Origin: a virus
DNA: 64,000 nucleotides
IMG/VR virus record: IMGVR_UViG_3300035698_023018
Coordinates: 1 to 64,000 of that record
Direction: 5' to 3' (one strand)
Numbering within the stretch: position 1 is the stretch's first letter; every line of letters starts with the position of its first letter. Shown here piece by piece: positions 24,882-33,132 of this stretch. A program made the translations under genes and the position numbers. The notes beneath the pieces were generated by a model. The model saw nothing but the letters and a program-made list of their open reading frames with translations, had not been told where the DNA came from and did no database searches.

Positions 24882-25433
24882 TTAAAAGTCGAACTCCTCT
24901 CCAGCGTCCAGATCTTGAGGTGGTACAGTAGTGGCCGCGGCAGTAACGGCAGGGGGTGCTGCTGCTGGCGGAGTCTGAACAATCGCCGTGGCCGCGGCAG
25001 GAACCGGAGCAGCTGTTGGAGGAGCGGCAGCAGGCTGTTGTAGGGAAGCATTATACGCAGCCAATGCCTTAACATTGGAATAGGTAATTTCATGATCCCG
25101 CCCATCCACAACAGACTTCTTAGTAGTATTCTCAACTTTGAGCTTCACGCGCTGACCTAGCAAAGTATCCATTTCGAATTCTTCGCTCTCGCCCATGATG
25201 ACTCCAAAGGCTTGCAGCCAAGCGAACATCTTGCTCTTCGGGGATACTTTCGTACTAGTCATCCCAGTAATAGTGGAACCCACTACTTCCGGATGCTCAC
25301 GTGATTCGATAATCGTGAAAGACCACTTAATGTTATCACCGTATTGCGCGTGAACGGTCGGTTCAAGACCATCTAATTGGCCAAGGTAAAAACCTTCGGG
25401 GACTGGTTTGTTGTCTTGGTACTTTACTTTCAT
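24882..25433 (-). CDS. Single-stranded DNA-binding protein
   Basis: A 183-residue protein with three parts. The first about 130 residues look like an OB-fold (G-F-Y-L-G-Q-L-D-G-L, then I-K-W-S-F-T-I, then V-K-L-K-V-E-N). An Ala/Pro-rich flexible linker of about 40 residues follows. The last ten residues are D-L-D-A-G-E-E-F-D-F, an acidic tail ending in Phe, the hallmark of SSB proteins and T7 gp2.5. It would coat single strands and recruit partners through the tail. Its neighbours are recombination and replication genes. The family is assigned from architecture. AAGGAA lies upstream of the ATG. Confidence 0.75.
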   Translation of the reverse strand: MKVKYQDNKPVPEGFYLGQLDGLEPTVHAQYGDNIKWSFTIIESREHPEVVGSTITGMTSTKVSPKSKMFAWLQAFGVIMGESEEFEMDTLLGQRVKLKVENTTKKSVVDGRDHEITYSNVKALAAYNASLQQPAAAPPTAAPVPAAATAIVQTPPAAAPPAVTAAATTVPPQDLDAGEEFDF

Positions 25434-25452
25434 CTTTCAATTCCTTCTTTAA

Positions 25453-25508
25453 CGTTTACGTTTGTGTTTGCGTGTCTCGTTTGCATTTTTCGTTTTCGTT
25501 TTGCGTTT
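25453..25508 (-). promoter_or_regulatory. AAACG-repeat leader of the SSB gene
   Basis: Six copies of AAACG (minus strand) occur within 56 bases, with many further A-runs, between the stop of the preceding gene and the SSB start. The stretch is rich in A and poor in secondary structure. It could be a protein-binding site, for example for autoregulation by SSB, but this is inference. Confidence 0.4.
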
Positions 25509-25528
25509 TCTCCTTCATATTGTTATTG

Positions 25529-26179
25529 CTAGAACCCGGGATCTTTAAATGTATAACTATCTTCGTTACCATTTGATCCAACAGTTACGGATGGTCCCGT
25601 TCTTGTAGGTCTATCCGCGCGCTGAATCTCACCAATCTCAAGTTGTGTCTGGAACACAGTTATTTGTCTCGAAATATTTTTATTCGTACTATCAAGTTTC
25701 TCGAACTCATTACGCACAACTTTAGTAAACGTCTTCGCTTGTGAAAGCGATCCCTCAATAGCCGCTACAGCCATCTTCAGGTTGGCTAATAGTGAGTTAC
25801 ATGCACCTTCACGGAGTTCCTTGTTAGAAAAGTCCTTGACAGGTGATACAGGTAACCTTCTATCAAACTCCGCCTTATACAACGCAACGATCTTTTTATA
25901 TAGTACATTAAGACCATCTTCATTAACGATTGCATTACTGTAGACCGAGGCCGCCCGGGTTTTTTGTGCATCCACTTTAGCAATTTGAACATTCAACATA
26001 GCAAGTGGCACCGTACCTGGATCGGGAGTTAACGGCACATGTTGTGCATTCAACTCAGTGATCAATTTATCATACTCTAAAAGAGAATAGTTCGTATACG
26101 CTTCTAGGATACCTTCAGCTCCAGCTATCTCAGAAAGCTCAACTGGCGTTAAATCAACAGTTGTAGTCACTGTGGCCAT
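25529..26179 (-). CDS. Hypothetical protein near ssb
   Basis: A 216-residue, mainly helical protein with mixed charge. Long helices occur around Y-K-K-I-V-A-L-Y-K-A-E-F and T-F-T-K-V-V-R-N-E-F-E-K-L, followed by a Gly/Ser/Thr-rich, likely flexible C-terminus. No motif or family was recognised. It overlaps the upstream 99-residue gene by one base and lies between the recA and ssb genes, so a part in recombination is possible but not shown. Confidence 0.6.
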   Translation of the reverse strand: MATVTTTVDLTPVELSEIAGAEGILEAYTNYSLLEYDKLITELNAQHVPLTPDPGTVPLAMLNVQIAKVDAQKTRAASVYSNAIVNEDGLNVLYKKIVALYKAEFDRRLPVSPVKDFSNKELREGACNSLLANLKMAVAAIEGSLSQAKTFTKVVRNEFEKLDSTNKNISRQITVFQTQLEIGEIQRADRPTRTGPSVTVGSNGNEDSYTFKDPGF

Positions 26180-26478
26180 TAATCTTCCTCCGTATTCATA
26201 ACTAATTCACGTTGTGTGAGTGACTTAATTAATTCTGTACTTTGCTTGCATGCCAAAGCAACGTCGTCATTCAAAGCAGTCAAAGTCATCTTACTGAGAC
26301 CCGCACTTAACTTTTGAGCTACTTCTCGACCTTCAGGAGTTGTGATATCGATCGGAGGGTCTACCTCAACCTCAATAGCCGTTGGACTAAACGTCCAACT
26401 ACCGAATCCAAACGCAGATCCTACAGTCTTGCCGAATCCACCTTTAGTCATTTTAGTAATCAAAACTTTTCTACTCAT
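26179..26478 (-). CDS. Hypothetical protein
   Basis: A 99-residue protein with a basic, Gly-rich N-terminal part (K-M-T-K-G-G-F-G-K-T-V-G-S-A-F-G-F-G) and a helical C-terminal half. No family was recognised. An AAGGAAAG site precedes the ATG. It follows recA by 52 bases, a gap with a weak promoter candidate, and overlaps the next gene by one base. Confidence 0.6.
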   Translation of the reverse strand: MSRKVLITKMTKGGFGKTVGSAFGFGSWTFSPTAIEVEVDPPIDITTPEGREVAQKLSAGLSKMTLTALNDDVALACKQSTELIKSLTQRELVMNTEED

Positions 26479-26499
26479 AAGTTCTTTCCTTAGTTACTT

Positions 26500-26530
26500 A
26501 TTATACACATATAATATCAAATCTGTGCAA
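26500..26530 (-). promoter_or_regulatory. Weak sigma70-like promoter candidate
   Basis: In the 52-base gap downstream of recA the minus strand has TTGCAC (26530-26525) and a perfect TATAAT (26505-26500). The 19-base spacing is longer than ideal. AT-rich sequence here could produce such a match by chance. Confidence 0.3.
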
Positions 26531-27661
26531 TTATTCTGTTACGTCAAGAACCGCATCTTTATCCTCGCCAGCAAACGTCGGAAAATCTTCAGGTTCTGGA
26601 TCACTTCCATCTGCAGTAGACTCGCCTGCGGCAGTACCTACATACTTTTCAAGTAGAGACTTGTATACTTCTGTCTGAAACTCTTCATCCGCTAAAGCTT
26701 CCTTAATCGCGGCAACTGTATCAAATTCTAACTCTTTCTCGTCCAAGGTAAGTACATACTTCTGACCCTTCTTAATATACGCCTTTTGCGCTTTAAGAAT
26801 GGTCATGATAGACTTTACGGTGTCCAACCCTTGAGTATAGTTAATGAAGAATTCGCCTTCACGTAATGGTGGTCCTAATTTGTTCTTCTTATTCTTTACC
26901 TGAACGGAATGTCCTACGACGTCACCATGCTCAGTTACCTGAGATTGCGGTTTCTTGTTCGCCCTAAATCTTAAGGCCGCATAAAATTTTAATGCCCGCC
27001 CACCAGGAGTACTTTCTGGCGAACCGAACAATACTCCAGGCTTCTCCCTAATCTGATTAATAAAAATGCAACACGGACCATCTTCAGGCAATGAACCCAA
27101 AGTAGCTACAATCTTTTGAATTCCTTTACTAGATGCCCGAGCTGCTTCAGCCATATACGATTTATCGATCGTTCCTTCAAGCTGTGCCCGTGGAACCATT
27201 GCCGCAAGAGAATCAACGATGATATAAGTATACGCGCCAGACCTAATTGCCTCAACGATTACATCATAATTTTGCTCTGCAGTTAATCCCGCACTTACAA
27301 TATCAAAGGTATCGAGGTCTACTCCAAGAGTCTTCAACCACTCTGTGGGTGTCCCTCCTTCAACATCGAAGTATAACGCAGTCGCGCCAAACATCTTTTG
27401 AGCATACGCAACTGCACATAAGGATAATAAAGATTTACCACTTGATTCGGGGCCATATAGCTCAACTACCCTACCCCTCGGGAAACCTCCACATCCTGTA
27501 GCTGCGTCGAAAGAGAAAATTCCTGTAGGAATAGCTTGTACTGCAGATACTTCGGATGCTACTTTAACGGCGACGCCTTCTTTCTTATACTTCTCCTGAA
27601 AAGCGTCCTTAAATGCTTGACGACCTTTTATAATAACTGGAATCTTGTGTTCTTTTGCCAT
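26531..27661 (-). CDS. recA: RecA-type recombinase
   Basis: A 376-residue RecA-family protein that coats single strands and drives strand exchange. Walker A is G-P-E-S-S-G-K-S at residues 70-77. The core includes L-Y-F-D-V-E-G-G, Walker B I-I-V-D-S-L-A-A-M-V-P, and F-I-N-Q-I-R-E-K-P-G-V with the L2 region G-S-P-E-S-T-P-G-G-R-A-L-K-F, all characteristic of bacterial-type RecA rather than T4 UvsX. The C-terminus is acidic, as in RecA. The start overlaps the stop of the preceding gene by one base (TAATG). Confidence 0.95.
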   Translation of the reverse strand: MAKEHKIPVIIKGRQAFKDAFQEKYKKEGVAVKVASEVSAVQAIPTGIFSFDAATGCGGFPRGRVVELYGPESSGKSLLSLCAVAYAQKMFGATALYFDVEGGTPTEWLKTLGVDLDTFDIVSAGLTAEQNYDVIVEAIRSGAYTYIIVDSLAAMVPRAQLEGTIDKSYMAEAARASSKGIQKIVATLGSLPEDGPCCIFINQIREKPGVLFGSPESTPGGRALKFYAALRFRANKKPQSQVTEHGDVVGHSVQVKNKKNKLGPPLREGEFFINYTQGLDTVKSIMTILKAQKAYIKKGQKYVLTLDEKELEFDTVAAIKEALADEEFQTEVYKSLLEKYVGTAAGESTADGSDPEPEDFPTFAGEDKDAVLDVTE

Positions 27662-28191
27662 TATTTTACCTCAGTAATCTGTACAGTTTTGCCACCATCT
27701 CCGTCGCTAACGATCACATTATATTTATTCATCATCGCGATTCTATCTATTGCATACCTTACTTGTTGATACTTTTTCCCCAATTTTCGTGCCAGCGCAG
27801 CAATTGTTTGAGGAGTACTGCAAAATGTAATCAAACCTTCTTCTACACTTTCAGGAATTACTACTTCTTCCGGTGTCGCACATTCTACACAAATACCTTG
27901 ATCTAACGCGGCATCAAATAATATCGCTTCTTTAGATATATGTGTAGTGAGAAGTTTAAATTCTTTACGTACTTCAACTTCTTGCGTCGCCGATAAAGGA
28001 TAATCACTCGCAAGGGCACATAATGTTCCCCATGGCGTCTCTACAACTACTTTTACACCATTCTTATGCACTACTCTAACTCGTTCGTACCCCCAACCAG
28101 TAGACGTATCATCTTGAACGATTGTTGCGAGACCGCCACGCGTAACGTAAATTTTACCTACCTCGATATCGTCAAATTTAACTACTGGCAT
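27661..28191 (-). CDS. Hypothetical protein with C-terminal winged-helix-like region
   Basis: A 176-residue protein. The N-terminal part is beta-rich (V-G-K-I-Y-V-T-R-G-G, K-V-V-V-E-T-P-W-G) and may be SH3-like. The C-terminal segment T-P-Q-T-I-A-A-L-A-R-K-L-G-K-K-Y-Q-Q-V-R-Y-A-I-D-R looks like a winged helix-turn-helix. C-V-E-C occurs in the middle. It is coupled to recA by a one-base overlap. A DNA-binding role is inferred from the HTH-like segment only. Confidence 0.55.
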   Translation of the reverse strand: MPVVKFDDIEVGKIYVTRGGLATIVQDDTSTGWGYERVRVVHKNGVKVVVETPWGTLCALASDYPLSATQEVEVRKEFKLLTTHISKEAILFDAALDQGICVECATPEEVVIPESVEEGLITFCSTPQTIAALARKLGKKYQQVRYAIDRIAMMNKYNVIVSDGDGGKTVQITEVK

Positions 28192-28196
28192 ATTAA

Positions 28197-28703
28197 TTAT
28201 ACCTTAATTACCTTAGGTGCGGGCGGAATAACGATATATCTATTGATATACGACGTAGGTACCCATACAAATAGATCCTTCTTACCATTAATATCTAGGA
28301 TCTCTTCTTTAAATGGTTCGATAGGCTCAAGAAGAACCGAAAATTTTAACGTCGCAGCACGCGTACAAGGTACATTCAAAACTACAAGATATGCGATGTC
28401 GGCCCTATTAATATTTGCAGTAGGCACATCATGTACTTGTTTATAGAATGTGTCCCATTTACGTTTGGGAATATGAATATACGGTTCAGGATATTCAGAT
28501 TGTACAGTCCAGCACGCATTGCATGTTAATTCTAATCCAATATGCTGGCCATCGGTCGGACGATAGGCAAACATATCAATTGGGTCATACCTATCACCAA
28601 ACTTATATTCTAAACCACATTGCACGCAATAACGCGCCACCGCGTCACGAGCTACGCCATCGTCAAAATATGAGTCCGCTGTTCGTCGCACTACCAGAGA
28701 CAT
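28197..28703 (-). CDS. Hypothetical protein with zinc-finger-like cysteines
   Basis: A 168-residue protein with C-V-Q-C (about residues 27-30) and C-N-A-C (about 61-64), which could bind zinc. The rest contains beta-rich segments and no recognised domain. GAGG lies 6 bases before the ATG at 28703, which supports this start despite a 41-base overlap with the upstream gene. Function is unknown. Confidence 0.6.
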   Translation of the reverse strand: MSLVVRRTADSYFDDGVARDAVARYCVQCGLEYKFGDRYDPIDMFAYRPTDGQHIGLELTCNACWTVQSEYPEPYIHIPKRKWDTFYKQVHDVPTANINRADIAYLVVLNVPCTRAATLKFSVLLEPIEPFKEEILDINGKKDLFVWVPTSYINRYIVIPPAPKVIKV

Positions 28704-29052
28704 CTAAATCCTCATCTTCTGTAACTTCGTCGATTAAACTACTCATTTCAAAGAAATGCGTCATCTGTGTACTTATCTTCGTAGTATCCACAGTAAGATT
28801 CACTAAAGTTGTATCCATCTCGGCAGTCTTCAACAAGATTGATTGAAGTAGTCGTGTAAGAGATAGGAAATTATAATTAACCACCCTTAAAAATTGGAGG
28901 ACATCTTCATTAGTAGCCGGCTCGGTATTTTCCCCGGTAATTTTTTTATGCACTTTTCGCATATGATCGCGTAATTCTTTAGCCTCTCTTCCAATATCGT
29001 CATTGGTAGGAATATCGTCGTCATCTCCAAACGGAAACTTATCATTACTCAT
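28663..29052 (-). CDS. Hypothetical helical protein
   Basis: A 129-residue acidic protein, mainly helical, with a likely coiled-coil section (L-T-R-L-L-Q-S-I-L-L-K-T-A-E-M). No family was recognised. It starts inside the end of a 47-residue zinc protein gene (8-base overlap) and overlaps the next gene by 41 bases. Confidence 0.55.
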   Translation of the reverse strand: MSNDKFPFGDDDDIPTNDDIGREAKELRDHMRKVHKKITGENTEPATNEDVLQFLRVVNYNFLSLTRLLQSILLKTAEMDTTLVNLTVDTTKISTQMTHFFEMSSLIDEVTEDEDLDVSGSATNSGLIF

Positions 29053-29188
29053 TTTCTAACTCCTTCACTTTAGCCTTAAGCTCTACATTCATCTGACTCA
29101 TACGAGTCGCATAAATCTTCCAACAAACAATGCAACCCGTCTTAGGTGGATATATCGCCTTATATTTCTTATGACTAGTACACATCAT
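29045..29188 (-). CDS. 47-residue zinc-binding small protein
   Basis: A short frame downstream of the DNA polymerase gene, starting M-M-C-T-S-H-K-K-Y-K-A with C-x-x-H near the N-terminus and C-I-V-C-W at residues 19-23. The C-terminal part is a charged helix. The C-x2-H...C-x2-C-W arrangement suggests one zinc ion. It fits between the polymerase stop (13 bases away) and the next gene (8-base overlap). No strong ribosome-binding site is visible. Confidence 0.6.
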   Translation of the reverse strand: MMCTSHKKYKAIYPPKTGCIVCWKIYATRMSQMNVELKAKVKELENE

Positions 29189-29201
29189 AATTACTACGGG
29201 A

Positions 29202-32048
29202 TCAGTCTTTTTTGTCATCGGCTAAAAACTCCTCAAGAATTTCAAAAAGTGAATCAACATTCTTTATAGGAATCTCGACTAATTTACCCCAATTCGGACC
29301 AACTTCAATCTCAGCTGCCATAGGTACTAACATACCATCAACGACTTCAGTCATCTTTTGATGGCACATTTTTATAACCGGCTTCATACAACTAGGATCA
29401 GCTTCAAGAATGATTGAATCATGTACGGTTAGAATAAGGTGGGCTTTCCATTCAGGATGAGCTTGTAGTTCTCTATGAATCTTAATCATAGCTACACCAG
29501 TAAGATCAGCTGCCCCACCTTGAATAGGTGCATTAACAGATTGACGAATTGCCATCGCAAACTTCTCTTTGTCAGCAAATTTCATCTGAGCATAAGGAAG
29601 TCTACGAACACGCCCAAAGTAACCTGGAGAATAACCTGTAGATTCAGTAAAGTGCTTAGTAATGTTCAACCACCTACGTGCAATAGGATATTTTGCAAAA
29701 AACTGTTCAATAATAGCTTCTGCGGCTTCTTTAGTAATCTTTACCTGCTTCGCAACAGATTCAGCACCACGTCCATACATCAAGCCAAACACTACAAACT
29801 TTGCAGCAGACCTCTGCTCTTTCGTGACATCCGCTTCAGGAATACTCCAGAATTGAGCAGCCGTAGCTCTATGGATATCCAAACCACTCTTAATATCATT
29901 AATCATGTCCATATCTTTAGATAACTCTGCCCACATTCTAAATTCAGCTTGAGCATAGTCCATCTGAATGATAAACCATTCAGGATATGTAGGAATGAAC
30001 GCTTTTTTGATATCTTTATTGGCTCGCGGAATATTCTGCAAGTTAGGTTGACTGGATGACAATCTACCAGTAACCGTGATGTGCTGGTTAAAGCTCGTAT
30101 GTATTCGGTCACCTGCGTCTGCCCGTTTTATCTGGCCAAGTACATAAGTCTTATGTAACTTACTCAATTTACGGTTTTCCTGAAGAAGCTTTACACAGGG
30201 ATGACTATTTTCTAAGGCCTCAAGAACTTCCTTATCCGTAGATAATTTATTACCCGCCTTTCCAGCCTTTTTAGGGAAAGGATGTTTAAGTTTAAGTACT
30301 GTGAACAATAATAATCTAAGATGATCATGAGAGTTCATATTAAAGGGTATAGGTTTACCATAATGTATCCCATACTCCTTCTGTGTATACTTCGGAGGTT
30401 TAGTATTAGTGGGATCAATCAAGTAATCTATCGTAGTCTTAAGACCCGCCCAACGTTCTTCCACCTTCTTCTGATTCTTTTTAAGAAGAAGTCCACAAAC
30501 TTTAGTTACTTCAGGCATAGCAAGAAGACCTTGCTCGAGTTCTTCTAATTTTGCCGCATATACTTTATCTAGTTCATGAAGATACGCTACATTTACCTTT
30601 GCACCACGATACTCCATAGTATCCAATACTCTACGTTGTTTCATCACAAGCGCATGGTAGTATCGAACCATATCAGGAATCTTACCGCCTAGCTGAGAGT
30701 AATCATAAGCTTGCGCTTCGTCATGTAATCTATTAGTAAGTACACGATGAACTCGGATAACAGCATCTGCATCCATTGCAGCATATGGCCAAAGAATCTC
30801 TGAGGGAATATCAGCATAAGTAATATCTTTATTCTCATCAGCTATGTCAACTAATTCACCTTCAAGACCTGTAATATCCCAATTAATTTCAGTTGTTTCA
30901 GGAGGATCAGCTTTCAGAAGCATTTTTTTGAGCTCTTTGATTCTATCCTTTCGAACTTTTTGAGCTGCTTGTAATCCTTTACGTCGATCTATCTTAAGTT
31001 GTTGTTTACACTTATCAAGCCCATCATCATAATTGCCCATATCAGTATAAAGGGCCGCCATTGCTTTCAAACCTTTTAGATCTAAGGCATTCTCATCACA
31101 TAAGGATTGTATCAACATAGTATCTTCGATAAGTCCAGCAATCATAATACCTGCAGTCATCAAAAACTTATGATCGAATGATATATTCTGAGCTATCCAA
31201 GTAATACTAGAATCAGCATAAATTGTTTTAAGCGCAGTATTAATTTCTTCAAGTTCATTAACAGACCAAATCGTAGTCTCTTTATATCCCAACAATGGAA
31301 GGACTACTGCAGTGTTTGTTTTCCATGAAAATGAATAACATAGAATACGATCATTTTGAAAATCAAAACCAGTTGTTTCCGTATCAAATGCGATAAGTTT
31401 TTGTTCCCGCATCTTCGCCATAAATTTTCTAAACTGATCTATATTCCGAATAGTCACATAACGAACTGCGGAGCGTATAGGAGCTTCGCCGCGAATAATT
31501 TGCCCAAACTCTTTAAAGTGTTTCCGGACACGTTCATTATAATTTGGATTTCGACTAACATACGATGGATGAGCACTTACTAAAATCTGCCGTGTAATAT
31601 CATTCTTAGTATAATCAACAGATTTACCAGCACGTGCCAATATCTTTACGTCTTTTTCCCCTGTAAGTGTCTCGTATACTTCCTTACCTAAAGTAATAAT
31701 TACTCGCGGATTAACTGTAGCAATTTCTTGATCCAAATACGTTCTACATGCGGCAAATTCTTGATCAGTTGGTGGGCGATTCTCCGGAGTTCTACATTTA
31801 CATGCATTACTTATATACACGTTTGCCCTATTAAGTCCTGCTTCTTGTAACCACATGTTAAGCAACTTAGTAAACTCTACATCTGATATAGGGCGGCCAT
31901 GTCTATCATCACTTGCGCTAGGTTCTCGACCTAAAATCATAATATCACACGGTTGAGGACCCTCCCCCCAAAGACAAACATTATTTACATTCACGTGTAG
32001 TTCACAACTTGAACAATTAACATTTCTCATGGCTTCACGTGCCTCCAT
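29202..32048 (-). CDS. DNA polymerase I with fused uracil-DNA glycosylase domain
   Basis: A 948-residue replicative polymerase. Residues 1-190 are a family-4-like uracil-DNA glycosylase with four Cys for an iron-sulphur cluster (C12, C15, C85, C101) and the motif K-C-R-T-P-E-N-R-P. A 3'-5' exonuclease follows with F-D-T-E-T-T (Asp222, Glu224). The polymerase has motif A Q-M-D-Y-A-Q-A-E-F-R, the O-helix K-F-V-V-F-G-L-M-Y-G-R and motif C L-T-V-H-D-S. Tyr in the O-helix predicts easy dideoxynucleotide use. Similar fusions are known in SPO1-like phages. ATG at 32048 is used; GGAGG before the ATG at 32030 makes that an alternative. Confidence 0.93.
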   Translation of the reverse strand: MEAREAMRNVNCSSCELHVNVNNVCLWGEGPQPCDIMILGREPSASDDRHGRPISDVEFTKLLNMWLQEAGLNRANVYISNACKCRTPENRPPTDQEFAACRTYLDQEIATVNPRVIITLGKEVYETLTGEKDVKILARAGKSVDYTKNDITRQILVSAHPSYVSRNPNYNERVRKHFKEFGQIIRGEAPIRSAVRYVTIRNIDQFRKFMAKMREQKLIAFDTETTGFDFQNDRILCYSFSWKTNTAVVLPLLGYKETTIWSVNELEEINTALKTIYADSSITWIAQNISFDHKFLMTAGIMIAGLIEDTMLIQSLCDENALDLKGLKAMAALYTDMGNYDDGLDKCKQQLKIDRRKGLQAAQKVRKDRIKELKKMLLKADPPETTEINWDITGLEGELVDIADENKDITYADIPSEILWPYAAMDADAVIRVHRVLTNRLHDEAQAYDYSQLGGKIPDMVRYYHALVMKQRRVLDTMEYRGAKVNVAYLHELDKVYAAKLEELEQGLLAMPEVTKVCGLLLKKNQKKVEERWAGLKTTIDYLIDPTNTKPPKYTQKEYGIHYGKPIPFNMNSHDHLRLLLFTVLKLKHPFPKKAGKAGNKLSTDKEVLEALENSHPCVKLLQENRKLSKLHKTYVLGQIKRADAGDRIHTSFNQHITVTGRLSSSQPNLQNIPRANKDIKKAFIPTYPEWFIIQMDYAQAEFRMWAELSKDMDMINDIKSGLDIHRATAAQFWSIPEADVTKEQRSAAKFVVFGLMYGRGAESVAKQVKITKEAAEAIIEQFFAKYPIARRWLNITKHFTESTGYSPGYFGRVRRLPYAQMKFADKEKFAMAIRQSVNAPIQGGAADLTGVAMIKIHRELQAHPEWKAHLILTVHDSIILEADPSCMKPVIKMCHQKMTEVVDGMLVPMAAEIEVGPNWGKLVEIPIKNVDSLFEILEEFLADDKKD

Positions 32049-32331
32049 CTTTTTTAAGATCTTCCCGCTGCTTTACATCGTGAAGCTTTTCCATCTGTTC
32101 TGCATCTGCGTCAGCTCCACGGTTCACCCTATTTGTATGGTCAGGAAAATCATGTAACCTCTTATTCATATGCCTTCCAGTAAATTGAAAGCCCGTTCCA
32201 CCAAGTGCTAAATTCTCACAAACTGCGTTACATTCAGAACACTCTGCAGTATGTTCAGCACTACCAGAGGACAGAGCTTGACGCTCTGTCCACTGATTAC
32301 CACATGTACATTGAAACTTATACGTGGGCAC
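32035..32331 (-). CDS. FmdB-like zinc-ribbon protein
   Basis: A 98-residue protein from a GTG at 32331, chosen because GAGGTG lies 6 bases upstream. It starts P-T-Y-K-F-Q-C-T-C-G and has C-S-E-C about 20 residues later, then T-G-F-Q-F-T-G, as in FmdB-family zinc ribbons. The C-terminal half is charged and rich in Asp and Lys. The frame stays open to an ATG at 32370, which has no ribosome-binding site and lies in the upstream gene. Function of this family is poorly known; a nucleic-acid or transcription role is usually suggested. Confidence 0.65.
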   Translation of the reverse strand: MPTYKFQCTCGNQWTERQALSSGSAEHTAECSECNAVCENLALGGTGFQFTGRHMNKRLHDFPDHTNRVNRGADADAEQMEKLHDVKQREDLKKDGGT

Positions 32332-32590
32332 TCGTAGCACCTCGAGCTCTGTAAACCTTATACATATCACGTACTTCTTTACAAAAGCCTACCGCTCGAG
32401 TCATCGGCATATATTGCGTATCTTGATTATCACCGGATTCAATACATCCTTGATTAGCTAAAAACACCAAGAACTTTTCACTGAGTCCAAATAAATCTAC
32501 CTTGACATTGTCCGTGAGCTTACACGGAATAAACGACATCTCCAATTCCGGTAAAAGTTCATCACTAATACTAGCGACCTGTACTACCAT
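32318..32590 (-). CDS. Hypothetical protein
   Basis: A 90-residue protein with no recognised domain. It is largely helical, with a central hydrophobic stretch (F-L-V-F-L-A-N-Q-G) too short for a membrane span. It overlaps the dUTPase gene by 20 bases and the zinc-ribbon gene by 14 bases. This dense packing on the same strand supports it as real. Confidence 0.55.
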   Translation of the reverse strand: MVVQVASISDELLPELEMSFIPCKLTDNVKVDLFGLSEKFLVFLANQGCIESGDNQDTQYMPMTRAVGFCKEVRDMYKVYRARGATSAHV

Positions 32591-33131
32591 GTCCCTTGTC
32601 TCCTCTTTCCTTTACAGGAAGATCTCGAATCTGTTCAATTCGTGGACGTTCTGCCTTATGGAAAAGCAACTGGCCAATCTTGTCCCCCTTCCTAATCTCG
32701 AAAGAGGTAGACAATTGTACGCCTGTAATCTCATCGACAGGACGCGCAAGATTCATCGCCCATACACTAATCTCTCCAGTATACCCGCAATCGATTACGC
32801 CGTGGTGAAGGATTACTCCACGCTTACCGTAACTACTACGAGTATTCACTTGAGCAAACATCGTATCAGGTAAATCAAGATGAATTCCGGTACGTACAAG
32901 ACTCATACATCCATGACGAATTAATACATCTTCAATAGCGCAAATATCATACCCTACGTCATTTGGATATGCAAGCGAGGGGAGTACTGCACCTGAATGA
33001 GGTTCTAGGAAAACTCCTACCCTTTCAGGTTCATCCTCTTTAATAACTACGGTAATCGGTTCCTTTTCAACCGCTATCGTCACAGTTGCTTCTGACGGTA
33101 CTTCTTCTTCTTTTTCTTTTTCTGTCAACAT
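32571..33131 (-). CDS. dut: dUTPase
   Basis: A 186-residue trimeric-type dUTP pyrophosphatase, which converts dUTP to dUMP and PPi and keeps uracil out of DNA. All five motifs are visible: D-V-G-Y-D-I, R-S-S-Y-G-K-R-G-V, G-V-I-D-C-G-Y-T-G-E-I, K-G-D-K-I-G-Q-L-L and the C-terminal R-G-D-K-G-H-G-S-T-G-R. An extra charged N-terminal extension of about 45 residues precedes the fold. Together with the uracil glycosylase domain on the polymerase it points to active exclusion of uracil. It follows groEL by one base. Confidence 0.95.
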   Translation of the reverse strand: MLTEKEKEEEVPSEATVTIAVEKEPITVVIKEDEPERVGVFLEPHSGAVLPSLAYPNDVGYDICAIEDVLIRHGCMSLVRTGIHLDLPDTMFAQVNTRSSYGKRGVILHHGVIDCGYTGEISVWAMNLARPVDEITGVQLSTSFEIRKGDKIGQLLFHKAERPRIEQIRDLPVKERGDKGHGSTGR

Positions 33132-33132
33132 A

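Noticed and set aside
24872-25135. A Leu/Pro/Arg-rich minus-strand frame inside the SSB gene
   Set aside because: It is an out-of-frame reading of the Ala/Pro linker; the SSB frame with its acidic tail is the real one.
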